Assembly: GCA_963970005.1 (NCBI GenBank)
Contig: CAXAMN010003002.1
Span: 1,125,709 to 1,189,708 of the forward strand
Reading direction: 5' to 3'
Length of the DNA stretch: 64,000 nucleotides
From: Durusdinium trenchii
Taxonomy: Eukaryota; Sar; Dinophyceae; Suessiales; Symbiodiniaceae
Shown here: in pieces, positions 31,954 through 43,900 of the stretch
Numbering within the stretch: the stretch's first letter is position 1
Layout of the letters: every line of letters starts with the position of its first letter
Notes under the pieces: model-generated
The model's input: the letters and a program-made list of their open reading frames with translations, nothing else
What the model was told of the DNA's origin: nothing
Databases searched by the model: none
Translations under genes and position numbers: made by a program

Positions 31954-34900
31954 CTCACAGCCAAAAATAGTAAAACGGAAACATGCAGGATTCAGTACGC
32001 AATTTTGAAAGAATGTAAAAGAACACCAGGTTGATGACCGCAAAGGACTGCATCCTGGAGAAATTCTCAATCACTTGACGCGTAGCAACACTGTAGCCGC
32101 GTATCCTCTCTGAGGGAACATTCGCATCTTTACAGCCGTCGATCAAGCGCAAACGCCAGCTGTCAAACCCATGGCGCCATCTCACAAAAAGTGTCCAATA
32201 CCCGCTTTTTTGGGGGGCAAATTTTGGGTTTAGAACATACAGGAAGGTCCCGTATATACGCGTAGTCCTGGGTCGAGACTGTTCACATCAACAGGCGTTT
32301 CCATCCCGGGCAAAGCAGGTCCACGCCGGTACGAAGCACCACATGGGCCCAGCAACTCCCCAAGGTGAGTGCACTTCATCGCCTTGTACACCTGGGCGAA
32401 GTACTGCCCCTCCCCGAGTCCACAGGGAGGTCACCGTGCGCCACGGTGCACACCATTGGAGGGGCCATGGACGGCCATGGCCAATACCCTCTCAAAATGA
32501 CTGGGTTCGTCTGCCTTGACAGCTTCAAAGAACCCAAAGTTTTGTAATTTGGTACCCGCTGTGTGTCTTATTCTTGTCCGGGGGGGGGCGGTGGGCACTG
32601 GTGGACAATGGGATCCATGAAGTGTGGGTCTTTTGTGCCAAGAACCAAGAATTATAAGAGTTGACATACAGAATAGACAAGTAATGTAAAATGCATAGTT
32701 GTGATGGAGATCTCTTGGGTTTGTCAAAACGAGGTCACAGCATGATTTGTGACAATGGATGACAATGGGGTGTGGAGGTCTTTCTGGAAGTTGGTTGCTC
32801 ACGAAACCGCTCGTACAAAGCGTTCAAAAGCAGGCGTGTGAGATGGGCAGCTTGAAAACCCGTTGTTTAGAGGCGGGTCTCATATCTTGACAGAAGGGGT
32901 GCTCCTAGGGATGTAAATGTCCCTTGGTCCAGGTATTAATATGCATAAAGCATTGTAAAGTACAGCATGTTTTGCATGTCCATGTGCAAACCTCCCAATA
33001 AAACAAATATTATTCATAATTTGCATCTGCTGCCCACTTCAAAAATATGCAAAATGCAGCAAACAATGCAGTGCACTTGGCTTGATGTTCTGATATTCTT
33101 GGAAGGTCCCGGTCCCTCCTAACACTCCTTGAACATTGTTTTTTGATCTTAATATTTTGGAATGTGCAGCTTTGGGACATGTTTCAGGTGCCACCATGTT
33201 TTCTCCATTTGTGTATGGCCCAAACCAGGAGGCCCCCTTTTGATCCACGGATCGTTGGTCGGAACTCGGCCATGGTGGCTACACAGGCCTAGGAGGCCTT
33301 TCGACGGCACTTGAGAAAAGGTGCTCCGGATCATTGCGATCCTTGGTTGGGTGGGCTCGCATCGTGTTCGCTACCACCACCTCCTTTTGATAGCCCGCTA
33401 CGCTACCAGTGCAGCTACCTCCGCTGCATTGGTAGCGGAGCAATCCGCTCCAGGGACCTGACCTTGCTTTCCTGTAGTTGAGAACATCTTCAAGGGATTC
33501 GATCTCCTCGGAAAGCTGGCTTTTGTTTTTTCTCCCACCTCAGTGCACGAGACATAGTGTTCCTCGATTACCTGATTTTGGTGGGACTTCATTTGTTTTG
33601 CACTTCCAGGTGATAGAACCTGGACCCTTGACCTTGCACCATGGCTGACAAAGACAGCGGACATATCCCCACGTGGAATGGGGAAGCTCGGACCTGGAGG
33701 CGATTCACTCGAGAGGTAGGTTGGTACCTCAGGGCTACTCCACAGCACAAGCGACGCTACTGTGCCACGAAGATCATCAGTCGCCTCACCGGTCCAGCAA
33801 GGCTCCTGGCTATGTCATGGGCCAATGTGGACTTTGACAGCTCCGGCGGCACGAAGGAGATGCTTCGTCTTCTGGCCGCGAGCCCCTTGGTACGTCAAGC
33901 CCTTCCAAATGCGGCTGCGATCTGCAGCCAATACTTCTCCTTCAAACGTCATCAGGGAGAAGCCATGAATTCTTTCCTGGTGAGGGAAGCTTTGGGCTAT
34001 TCCGAGTTCGTTGAGGCCATTTCAAGGCTCCACGAGGACAAGCTTGGCATCAAGCCGGAGGAGAAGGACTTCGGCTTGCCTGATGATGCTGAAGAATGGG
34101 ATGAATGGGATGAGTGGTGGCCGGACGCCGAAGAGCCACCTCCTGATGATGAAGAAGATTCCAAGGAGGATCAAGATCCCAAGTTGAAGCCTTCAGCATC
34201 AACGACATCTGCTGCCGCTGGCCCTCAGGACATGGGTGGCTCGCCTAGTCACCATGGCTCGGCTGGAACTCCCGCAGTGGAGAAGACCTCGCCTGCTCAG
34301 GCCAAGCCTCTCGACGAACTTTCATTAGCGGATTCATTTGTACTTGGAGTGTTGAGGGGGTTCAGACTTCTTCAAGCAGCTGGTTTGAACCCTGATGAAA
34401 AACGGGACATCATTTCCACCACCAAAGGTTCCTTGGAGTTCGAAACTGTCACCCAAGCTCTTCAGACCCTTTGGGATGATCAGTTGTTGGGGGGTAGAAA
34501 TGGTTCATTTGGCCAACAAGCAATGTTTCAAGAGCTCTGTGCCTCCCAAGCTGCCGATGATTGGTGGGAGGATGAAGACAGCTGGAACTGGCATGCCTAT
34601 GTGGGCACTGATGATTGGAGCTCCTGGGACTATGACCTTGACGAGAACTATGGCTTCCATGCCTATGAAGAATCCTGGGATGAAGAGCCTGTTCATGAAC
34701 TGCAGGCTCAAACCCAGACGGACACAGGTGAACCAGAAGCTGACATCTAAAGACAGCTGATGGCATGGCTTTGGAACAGCGCACATGGACCGAGGCCCAA
34801 CGTGCTCAAGCTGCTCTTCGGAAAGATCGCGGCTTTGGTCATGTCACCGGCAAGGGACAGCCTCGTCCTGCGTTTTTCAAGTGTGGTTCAACTCAACACC

Positions 34901-37900
34901 TGGCACGAGAATGTCCAGATCGCATACATCCCCAGTTCCACAAGGGTAAGTCTAAGGGCTACAGCTCCTTCTACACGGACTACTCCCCAGTGTATGACAC
35001 GTACATGATCGGTAAGGGCAAGGGCAAAACCAAGTCAAAGTCACCTTCACGACCTGCGCACCTAGAGTCTCACGACTGAGCATTTGAATGCGGCCTCATC
35101 GGCCAATGTTTCTCCTGGCGAGGCCTTGATTGATAGCGGTGCTACTGCCTCGGCAGGCCCTGAAGAATCAGTCAAGGTGCTGATCCAGGCCTTGCTGAGC
35201 TTTGATCCTGGAGCCTCCATCGACGTGCAACCGTACGCGCGGCCGTACTTTCGATTCGGGAATGGTCGATGGGGTCAGGCACTTTACAGAGTGGTCCTTT
35301 CCCAGCAAGGTTTCAGGTCATCTTCGAGCGTTTGGACTGTATGTTTTGCCAAATCCACCTGAGTTTGACACCAACAAGGGCACCCTGGTTCCAATACTTT
35401 TGGGCATGGACCATTTGGCCGGAGCCGAATCCGCGATGCTGATCGACTTCATGACGGGATTGGCCCTGAATGCATATGAAGAACACCCCGAAGCATATCA
35501 GTTGAAGACCAACAACAAGGGACACTATATCCCAGACATCTCCTACTACCTTACGATGGGCAATGTTGGTTCTGGTCACGCTTCTATTCATGTGCACAAG
35601 GGGTCCAATCAACAGACGGCGTTTGCACTTCAACCTCTTCTTTTTCATCCTTTGGAGTATTATGATATGGTAGCTTCATCACCGTTCATGTTCATGACAG
35701 TCAGTGAAGATGTACATGATCGTTCAAAAGCACTTTTGCACAGAGTTCATGCAGCAGGTGTGACTCACCGGCAAAATCTGGCTCAGTCTTCGATGCCGCG
35801 TGTCCACTTCGTTGACACCAGCCCCAATTTGTACTCGCACTCCCTCGGCGTGAATGGCTCCCAAGACTTTGACCCCAGCCGGTGTGGATGCGATGGTCAA
35901 GCAGGTGACCGAGGCGACACCGAAGAAGGCACCGCCGGCTCCCTTCGACTCCTCGAGGGCGGTGTATGCAGATCCTCGAGACCCTCGCTGTCAGATCCAT
36001 CAATGGCCGTGCTACAATCAGCACCAGGCGGGCAAACCTCTGAGCAACCCTCATGGCCAATGGGTGGATTGCCAAGTGTGCCATCTTCGTCTGAAGTACG
36101 TGCCCCGGGAGGGCAAGCATGGCAACACGACCCGCAACGACAGTCCGGCAATGGTTCAGAAGATGCTCAACCAGCTGGAACCCCTGATGCGCGGCTACAA
36201 GCCGACCATCGACATCTGCCGGGCAATGTTCAAGAAGATTGAGGCGGAGGAGTCCCTCATGGTCACGATCAACCAGGCCATTCTGCGCCCGGAGGACAAG
36301 CATCAAGTGCTCGAGAACGATCACGGGTACGGTTCACCCACAGCCAAGGCAAAGACAACGCCTCCCAGCACTCAGAGTCCATCGCAGTCGACTCAGAGTT
36401 GGCACGTGATCACCGATCCCGAGAACCTGGCAGAGGCCTACCAGCAGGAGCATGTCGCACAGTGAGCAAGCACATGGCGGCCAAGGTGATGCTCATGGCC
36501 GCCACTTTGACCACAGCCCTGACCAACACAGCCATGGACCTCATACAAGATCAAAGAGATGGCTTGTGGGAGTTTGCTTGCGCTCCTGACAGCTGGCTCA
36601 CCAAGGCTTCGGAACGCCAAGGACTACACTGCAAAAGGGTCAATCTTCACCAAGGCTATGATCTCTATCAACCTGCCACTTGGGAGCGGCTGGCTCATGA
36701 GAGAAAGGTGAAACGTCCGAAGAGATTGTGGTTCTCACTTCCTTGCACCAAGTGGTGCCCCTGGACCCGTTTGAACTACCAAGGTCCAGAAAGACAAGAG
36801 CTGCTGGAGAGCTATCGTCGTCGAGAGCGTCGCATGCTTGGCTACGCTGCACGCTTCATCAAGGACGCCTTGGAGGAGGACCCCGAGACCTTCATCTACT
36901 GGGAATGGCCAAAAGAATGTCTTGGTTGGCATCAACGAGCACTCCAAGATCTACAGGCATATATGGAAGAACAGTGCATTCCCTGGCAACAATGCCGCAT
37001 AGATGGATGTTGCTATGACCTCAAGTCCATCGATGGCACTGGCTTCATTCACAAGAAGTGGCGCATCAACACCACGGACGAAGGCTTCTGGAGCCGCTTC
37101 AAGGCCAAAACGTGCTGCTCAATCCATCAGCATGTGAATATTACCGGACAGGAGACAAGCCGGTCAGCCTTCTATCCATGGAAAATGGTCGAAGCCATCG
37201 GAAGATGTGAACTCCCTGGACTTCATCAATGAGAAGGACATCATGGCTGCTGAGAACGCTGAAGATCCAGAGGAAGATCAGGCAATAGCAGCTCCGTCAT
37301 CTTCATCTCAGTCCGAAGCCATGGCACTGCCACCATCCAGACAAGAAGCAGAGAGATGGACTGCCCGTGTCGCACACTACCACAAGGCAGCTGGACATCC
37401 AACGGTTCGGAACACAGTCCGACTTCTTCGAGATTCTGGGCAACCTCTCTGGAAGATCCGCATCGCTGAGAACTTCAAATGCCCAGCGTGCGAGTCCCTG
37501 AAGCCTGGCGGCTCTAGCTCTGGAGGCGTGCCACCAGCTGCAACTCATGAACTACCACAAGCCTGGACCACCGTCGGCATAGATGTTTTCGACTGGACGG
37601 TGCCTGGACAAAAGAAGAAAGTGAAGGGACTGTTAATGCTGGACATGGCCACCAAGCTTCGAGTGGTCGTACCGGTGATGCCTCCCTTTGAGCTCCTCGT
37701 CATGAAGACCGAGACTGCCCAACAGATCATCAAGGCTTTCTGCGAGGGATAGTTGGCTCACTATCCCAAGCCTTTGCAGCTCATCCCGGACAATGGCAGG
37801 GCATTTGGGTCCGAAGAGTTCACCAAGTTCTGCCAAGACAATGGCATTGTCGTCAACTTCCCTGCCGAAAAAGAGGCCTGGAGTCATGGCGTGGTTGAGC

Positions 37901-40900
37901 ATGCCATCAAGGATCTGAAACACACAGCATCTGCAATCCAGCTGGAGGCCATGGATCAGGACCCAATGGTCACTTTGGTGCTGGCTGCGTCTGCCCTGAA
38001 CTCCACTGAATATGTCTCCGGCTACACTTCACATCAATGGGCCTTCGGCAAGGACCATAGCCTGTTGGATGAAGACTACATGACCTTCAACCAGATCAAG
38101 GACAAATTGTCATACTCCAAACTGGTGTCAGCCCGACATCAGGCTGAGCAAGTCGCTCGCAAACATCGAGCTGGACGCATCTTGATGAGGCTCTCAAATT
38201 CCAAGGCACGGCAACCTCTCAGAGACTACAAGTGCACCGATCTGGTAAAGATCTGGCGACGAGCTCATCCTGAACTTGAAGGACCACGTGGGGGAAGGAG
38301 AAAAAGTCAAAGACCTGGATGGATCGGTCCTGGTCGGGTCATCTTCCCTGAGGCACTGCCACATCAAGATCCTAAAGATCACCGAAGGCATGTGGTTTGG
38401 GTTCTCATGCAGGGCAAACTCTCCCGCTGCTCTGCTCTGAGCGTTCGTCCAGTCACTGAACCTGAACGCCTTCGCTGGGAGGTGACATCCAAGGAAGACA
38501 TCAGCCAATGGAAGACTCTGGCCGACATCATGCCAAAGAAAGAATACCAGGACCTCACTGATGAGATTCCTGCTGAAAACGAGCCGGAACATCCCAATCT
38601 TCCTTGGCATCCTGATTCCACCACATATGCTCCTATCAAACGTCAGACCACCAAGTCAACACTGGCACCTGAAGATTATCGAGTGGTTCATCGATCATCT
38701 CCGCTTGGACTTGAAAAGAAGAGCATCGTACCTCTTGGATTTGATCGGCCTTTGGACTCGAGGCCCAGCTCTTCAGCAGGTCTTGACTCTGGACTTCCTG
38801 GACCTGCAGCGTCTGGACTTGGCGCAGGAGATGATCAGCATCCTCCTGGACTTGGAGATGATGAGGTGTCGGTCAACGAATATGAACCCACCGAGCCAGA
38901 CACTGCTCAAGAACCGGCATCCAAAAGAGCTCGTGGTGAAGAAGATGATCTACTACATCTCTCATGGGTGGAAAAGCTGCAAGTCGATGCAGCTCTTGAA
39001 GAGCAAGCCTTCAGCTTGAACCAACTCATAAAGGAGAATGAGGACATCCTGACTGTCACCTTTGAGGTGGAGGCCACGTCACATCGTCAACGCAAGTTCC
39101 TTGAGAGAAACCCTGTGGCCTACATGATCAAGAAGATGAACTCCTCTGAGGTCAACATATCCAAGTTGACTCCGGCCTTGCAACGACTCTTCACTCACGC
39201 CAAGAACAAAGAAGTCTCCAGTTTCATCAAGAATGAGGCAGTGAGGAAATCTCTCTCCTCGGAGGAGATCAAGCAGGCCTATGACAGCAACCGCATCCTG
39301 AAGGCCAGATGGATCCTTGTATGGAAAGCCATCCCGGAGGAGGAACGTCAAGAAGCCTTGGATGACTTGGCCAACAACCCCTACACGACCGTGACGCCAG
39401 ATGCCAAGCGAAAGGCCAAGGCCAGGATCGTTTTGCTGGGCTTCCAACATCCCAGCCTCCTCGATCGCTCCTTCAAGACATCGGCTCCTGTTACTTCCAT
39501 GATTGGCCGCAACATCATCTACCTGCTTGCCAGCCATCATCAATGGGAATTGGAAGGCCTAGATTTGGCCACAGCGTTCCTGCAAACTCAACCCACAGAA
39601 GCGGATGCCAATCTCTGGACTACAGGTGTGGCTGAGCTTCGTGAGGCTCTGGGAGTGGGCCAAGAAGGCATCCTCAAAGTTCTTCGAAACATTTACGGCA
39701 CTACCACCGCTCCGCGTGGTCTTTGGCTGGACCTTCATCGCACCCTGGTCAAGCTAGGTGGTCAAGCTGTTCTTGGAGAGCGCTCAATGTGGGCATGGTT
39801 TTCGACCACCGAGACGGATGTCACTGGCAGATATCCCAAGTTGTTGGGATGCATGGGAGGACACGTCGACGACTTCAACCGCATCGGTGACAACACCTCC
39901 CAGGAGTGGCGAGAGATATGCACTCGCATTGATGCTGCCTACAAGTGGGGCACTGCTCGCCGTCGTGACTATAGGCATGCAGGCACTGATGTTCGCACCA
40001 AGCCCGATAAGGACGGCAAGTTCATGGTGACCGTGCATCAAGATGCATATGTGGAGGCCTTGCCAGACCTGGACATTCCTGCTGAAAGACTTCGGCAGGA
40101 AGGAAAGCTCACTCCTCGAGAAGTGGCTGCCTGTCGCACAACGCTTGGAGGTCTTCAATGGCTCGCCATACAGACCCAACCACTCTTTTGCTCTCGCTGC
40201 AATATCCTCCTCACTGAAGTCACGGTGAATGGCACCTTGTCTGAAGCAAGAGAGATCCAAGCTATGGTTGGTGAAGTCCGGCGACAACCATCTCACTTGC
40301 GCTTCTTCCCCTTGGACGGTGCCAAGAAATGGAATGACATCGTCTTCATCTCCATGGGCGACCAAGCACACGCAAACAGGCCAAGGGGTGACAGCACAGG
40401 AGGGATGCTGACGATGGCCGCAGGTCCTGCTTGTCTTTCTGGCCAGGTCACTCCTATGTGCTTGTTGAGTTGGAGGAGCTGGAAGTTGAGACGGAAAAGC
40501 ATCGGATCAAACGACGCTGAAGTCCAGAGCATCTTAGAGGCCGAGGACCAGAACTTTCGGGTGAGAGTGCTTTGGACAGACCTACACACCGGCGGTCGAC
40601 GACCTCAACTTGACCGCACTGGTTTGGTGCAGGCTGTGGAGAAGCAAGTGTTGGAGGTGCGTGGAATCCTGTGTACGGATTCGAGAGGAGGGTTCGACGC
40701 AATAGAGGTCAACGAATCCCCGCTGTTGGGGTTGTCCAACTTTCGGTCCGCCCTACAGGCATTTCAATTGAGAGACAACTTGGACCGTGTTGGCTGTGAG
40801 CTCAGATGGGTGGCATCTGATTACGACTTGGCCGACGGCCTAACAAAGAAGCGGCCGGACAGTCGTGTCAGCTTGGAAAAGTTCATGACCATTTGGCGAT

Positions 40901-43900
40901 GGTCAGTGGCATTTGACCACAACTTCGTGGCCGCCAAGAAGAACAAGAAAGCTGGCAAGTCCGCAGTGGCCCACATGGATGACTCGCTTGGTGATGAAAG
41001 ACACCACGACTTCTGGGAATCCATGCAGGGCAAGTTCATGGAGCTTGCCATCATTGCCAGAGACCTACCTGGTCACGAGCTTCTGAGTGAGGCACATGGT
41101 GATCACCTGACTTCCTTTTGTCCTGGTGCAGCTTTGGGACATGTTTCAGGTGCCACCATGTTTTCTCCATTTGTGTATGGCCCAAACCAGGAGGCCCCCT
41201 TTTGATCCACGGATGGTTGGTCGGAACTCGGCCATGGTGGCTACACAGGCCTAGGAGGCCTTTCGACGGCACTTGAGAAAAGGTGCTCCGGATCATTGCG
41301 ATCCTTGGTTGGGTGGGCTCGCATCGTGTTCGCTACCACCACCTCCTTTTGATAGCCCGCTACGCTACCAGTGCAGCTACCTCCGCTGCAGAATGTCAGG
41401 CTGTAAACGCACAGACTTGCACTGCATAGACTCAGTTTTGGGATCTGACCTCAAGCCTAAGTCTTGGAAGTCTGCACTATAAATCTCAATATTTGTGTAG
41501 CATGTCCTTTTACGTTACTTATTGCATTCCTTTTGCTTCTTGTTGATCCCCTAAAAGAAGCGTTGTGAAATCAACTTATTTCCTGTTAAATTTGTTTGAT
41601 TCCTTTCTGTAAATTGTTTTGATTCCTTTCTGTTTAATTCCTTTTGATTTTTTTGGTTTTTGTCGATTCCCTGTTATTAAAAACCTTTTTGATTTCAAGG
41701 TGTCCTCTTAAATTTTGTTTGATTCCAAGTGATGTTCTTTTAAATCTCTAATGATATCCGTTGTGTCTATCCTAATACCTGTAACAGTGGATGATGATGG
41801 TTAGTAACGGCCTTGTTCAGAATTGTTTACTGACTGTTACAGGTAATAGGACAGACCCTAGATATCCGTTTAAACTCCTTTTGATTCCAGTTGCTTTCCT
41901 TTTAAACAGACTGTGATTCTATTTGCTTTCCTTTTAAACTCCATTTGATGCCTTTCGAGTCCCTTTCAAACTTCCTTTCAAGTCCTGTTATATAAATTCC
42001 TGTTGGTTCCTATTGGTCTCTTTAAGGTCTTTATATAGTTATTCTCTGTAGAGCCTTTCTTGAATCTTTTCTACTGTTTGCAAACATCTATTCCACAAAG
42101 GGGGTAGCCCAGTGCACGGAAAAAAAAAACACATGGTACAACCCCTACAATAATGTATGCCGTTTTTGGCTCTTTAATAATAGCACCCCGGATTTATGCT
42201 GACACTTTTCCATGTTCAAATAGTATTACCCTCTCAAATATGGTTATGGTATGACTTTGTTGTTATTAAATTTATGTCCCCATGCAATAAAGTTTATGCT
42301 AGCTGTTTTCTATTTCTCTGTTGAATTCCCTGTATCAATGAAATTGTTAAATGTCTTTTCAATTTCTCTTCGCTCCGATTAGTTCCCTTCTAAATTCCTT
42401 TGATTCCAACTACTTTCCTGTAGATGCCTATTGGTTTCAATGTCTTCATTTTGAAGCAGCTGAGAGGCAAATTATATATCCCTACCAACACCCTCTCTCT
42501 ATCTTTATCCCCACGGTGCTTGCATATTCCGCGGATTTCAAGGCCCCGGAGTGTCACGTTCTCCGGACATGCCGAGGAATTGTCACACATGAAGCAGCAT
42601 GATCCGTTTCTTTGCCCCAAGGAACGTCAATACTCCCCCAACCAACGTACATGAAGCTAGTTTCAACACACAGAAGCGTTCCACGAAGCAATATCTTGCT
42701 CGCAATCCCCACAAATGTTGTCAGCCCCCAAATTGCCCCCACCCCACCCCACCAATTCCTGTTTGCACGCCAAAACAAGTTGATACGCGAAGCAACATCA
42801 ACTTTGCACCCTTCCACAAGTTCCGGCAGTTTACTCTCCAAACTGTCACGCCTCGCATCACTGAATAAAACTGACTGAGAGGCTATGCACAAAAGGTTGT
42901 GAAATTCTGCTGTGCGGCCCTGAGCATTCAGCATACTCCAATCGCCACGGCACGTTGCTGCTGCGGTTGAAATAAGTGAAGAAATTTCCCTCAGAGCGGC
43001 CCGCCAATTTTTCATTTCGTGGAGTCACCTCTGCCTGAGCCGGACGCTGGGTTCTCATCGCTGTATTGTTCGGAGGACGAGTGTTAGACCGTTAGACCTC
43101 CATTGTCTCAAGAAAAGGCAGCACGCTCAGCACACTAGCCTGACTGGTGCTTTGTAACGAATGCGGGAATGAGCCCCAATGTAGATTCCCTTGGATCCAT
43201 TCTCAAGCACCAGTCCGTAGCACGGTCATTTGAGGGTTGCAACTGCTGTGGTTGATGCATGAAGTTGAGCTCTCCTACTAAGTGTGCTCTGCTGAGTGAG
43301 TAAACTCACCCCAAAACACTCATTGAAGATATAGGGCCAACGATGAACAGCCAGTTAAAGGACTCACACCTCACACATGTCTGTCTGTTTCACGCCAACT
43401 GCATACATGGACACAGAACTATCAACGGGAACATAGTTGTAGCTGTTGATTCTTGTCAAAACTACTGTTTGCACGCTATGTTGGTGGAAGAACTGCTCAT
43501 TTTTACTGATGATAATATAGCATCTGATCTGACTGCAACACCCCAGCTGCTCTGCCTGTGCACCCATCTGGATGAAGGACACCGTGCACCCATCATAGAT
43601 ACCCAAATCGCCTAGGCATGAAAGCTGAAACCTCCCATCAAGAGGTCAATGAAGCCTATGGAACCATCCCTAGAGATCTCCAAGTGCTTCCTCGGAAGGT
43701 GTTTGGACCACTCAAACAGCCTCAAACCCAACCCAAGTATCCCCTGGGCAATCAATGGAGAGGTACAAAACATGTGCACTGTACACGTGCCTGCTTGTGC
43801 ACATTCTCAACTGACTCGCTCCGACATTCTCAACTCTGCGTCTTACCACCGGTGTCTACAACACCGTCTACAATCCACCTGTAACATATCTGCCGGTCCC

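Larger units (their letters stand above)
33165..41390 (+). mobile_element. Ty1/copia-type LTR retrotransposon, 8.2 kb, recently inserted
   Basis: Order: LTR, primer site, Gag, nucleocapsid knuckle, protease, unknown segments, extra PC/EWP domain, integrase, reverse transcriptase, RNase H, LTR. Integrase before reverse transcriptase is the copia order. LTRs begin TG and end CA, are 264 bp each and differ at one base. The flanking duplication is GAATG. At 8226 bp it is longer than common copia elements of about 5 kb, owing to a long acidic Gag and the extra domain. The coding part switches frame about six times and has a TAG in integrase, so this copy is probably non-autonomous now. It is antisense to host gene 2 and sits in its intron 15. 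Confidence 0.97.

Noticed and set aside
34741..34760. Programmed frameshift between Gag and nucleocapsid
   Set aside because: The 7-base overlap of frames contains no recognisable slippery heptamer or Ty1-type site. Given other frame breaks in the element, an indel is the simpler explanation.
42154..42174. Resemblance to the dinoflagellate spliced leader (GCCG, TTTTTGGCTC)
   Set aside because: It needs two insertions and several mismatches against the 22-base leader and is not followed by a coding sequence. Other partial matches near 56140 and 1372 are no better.
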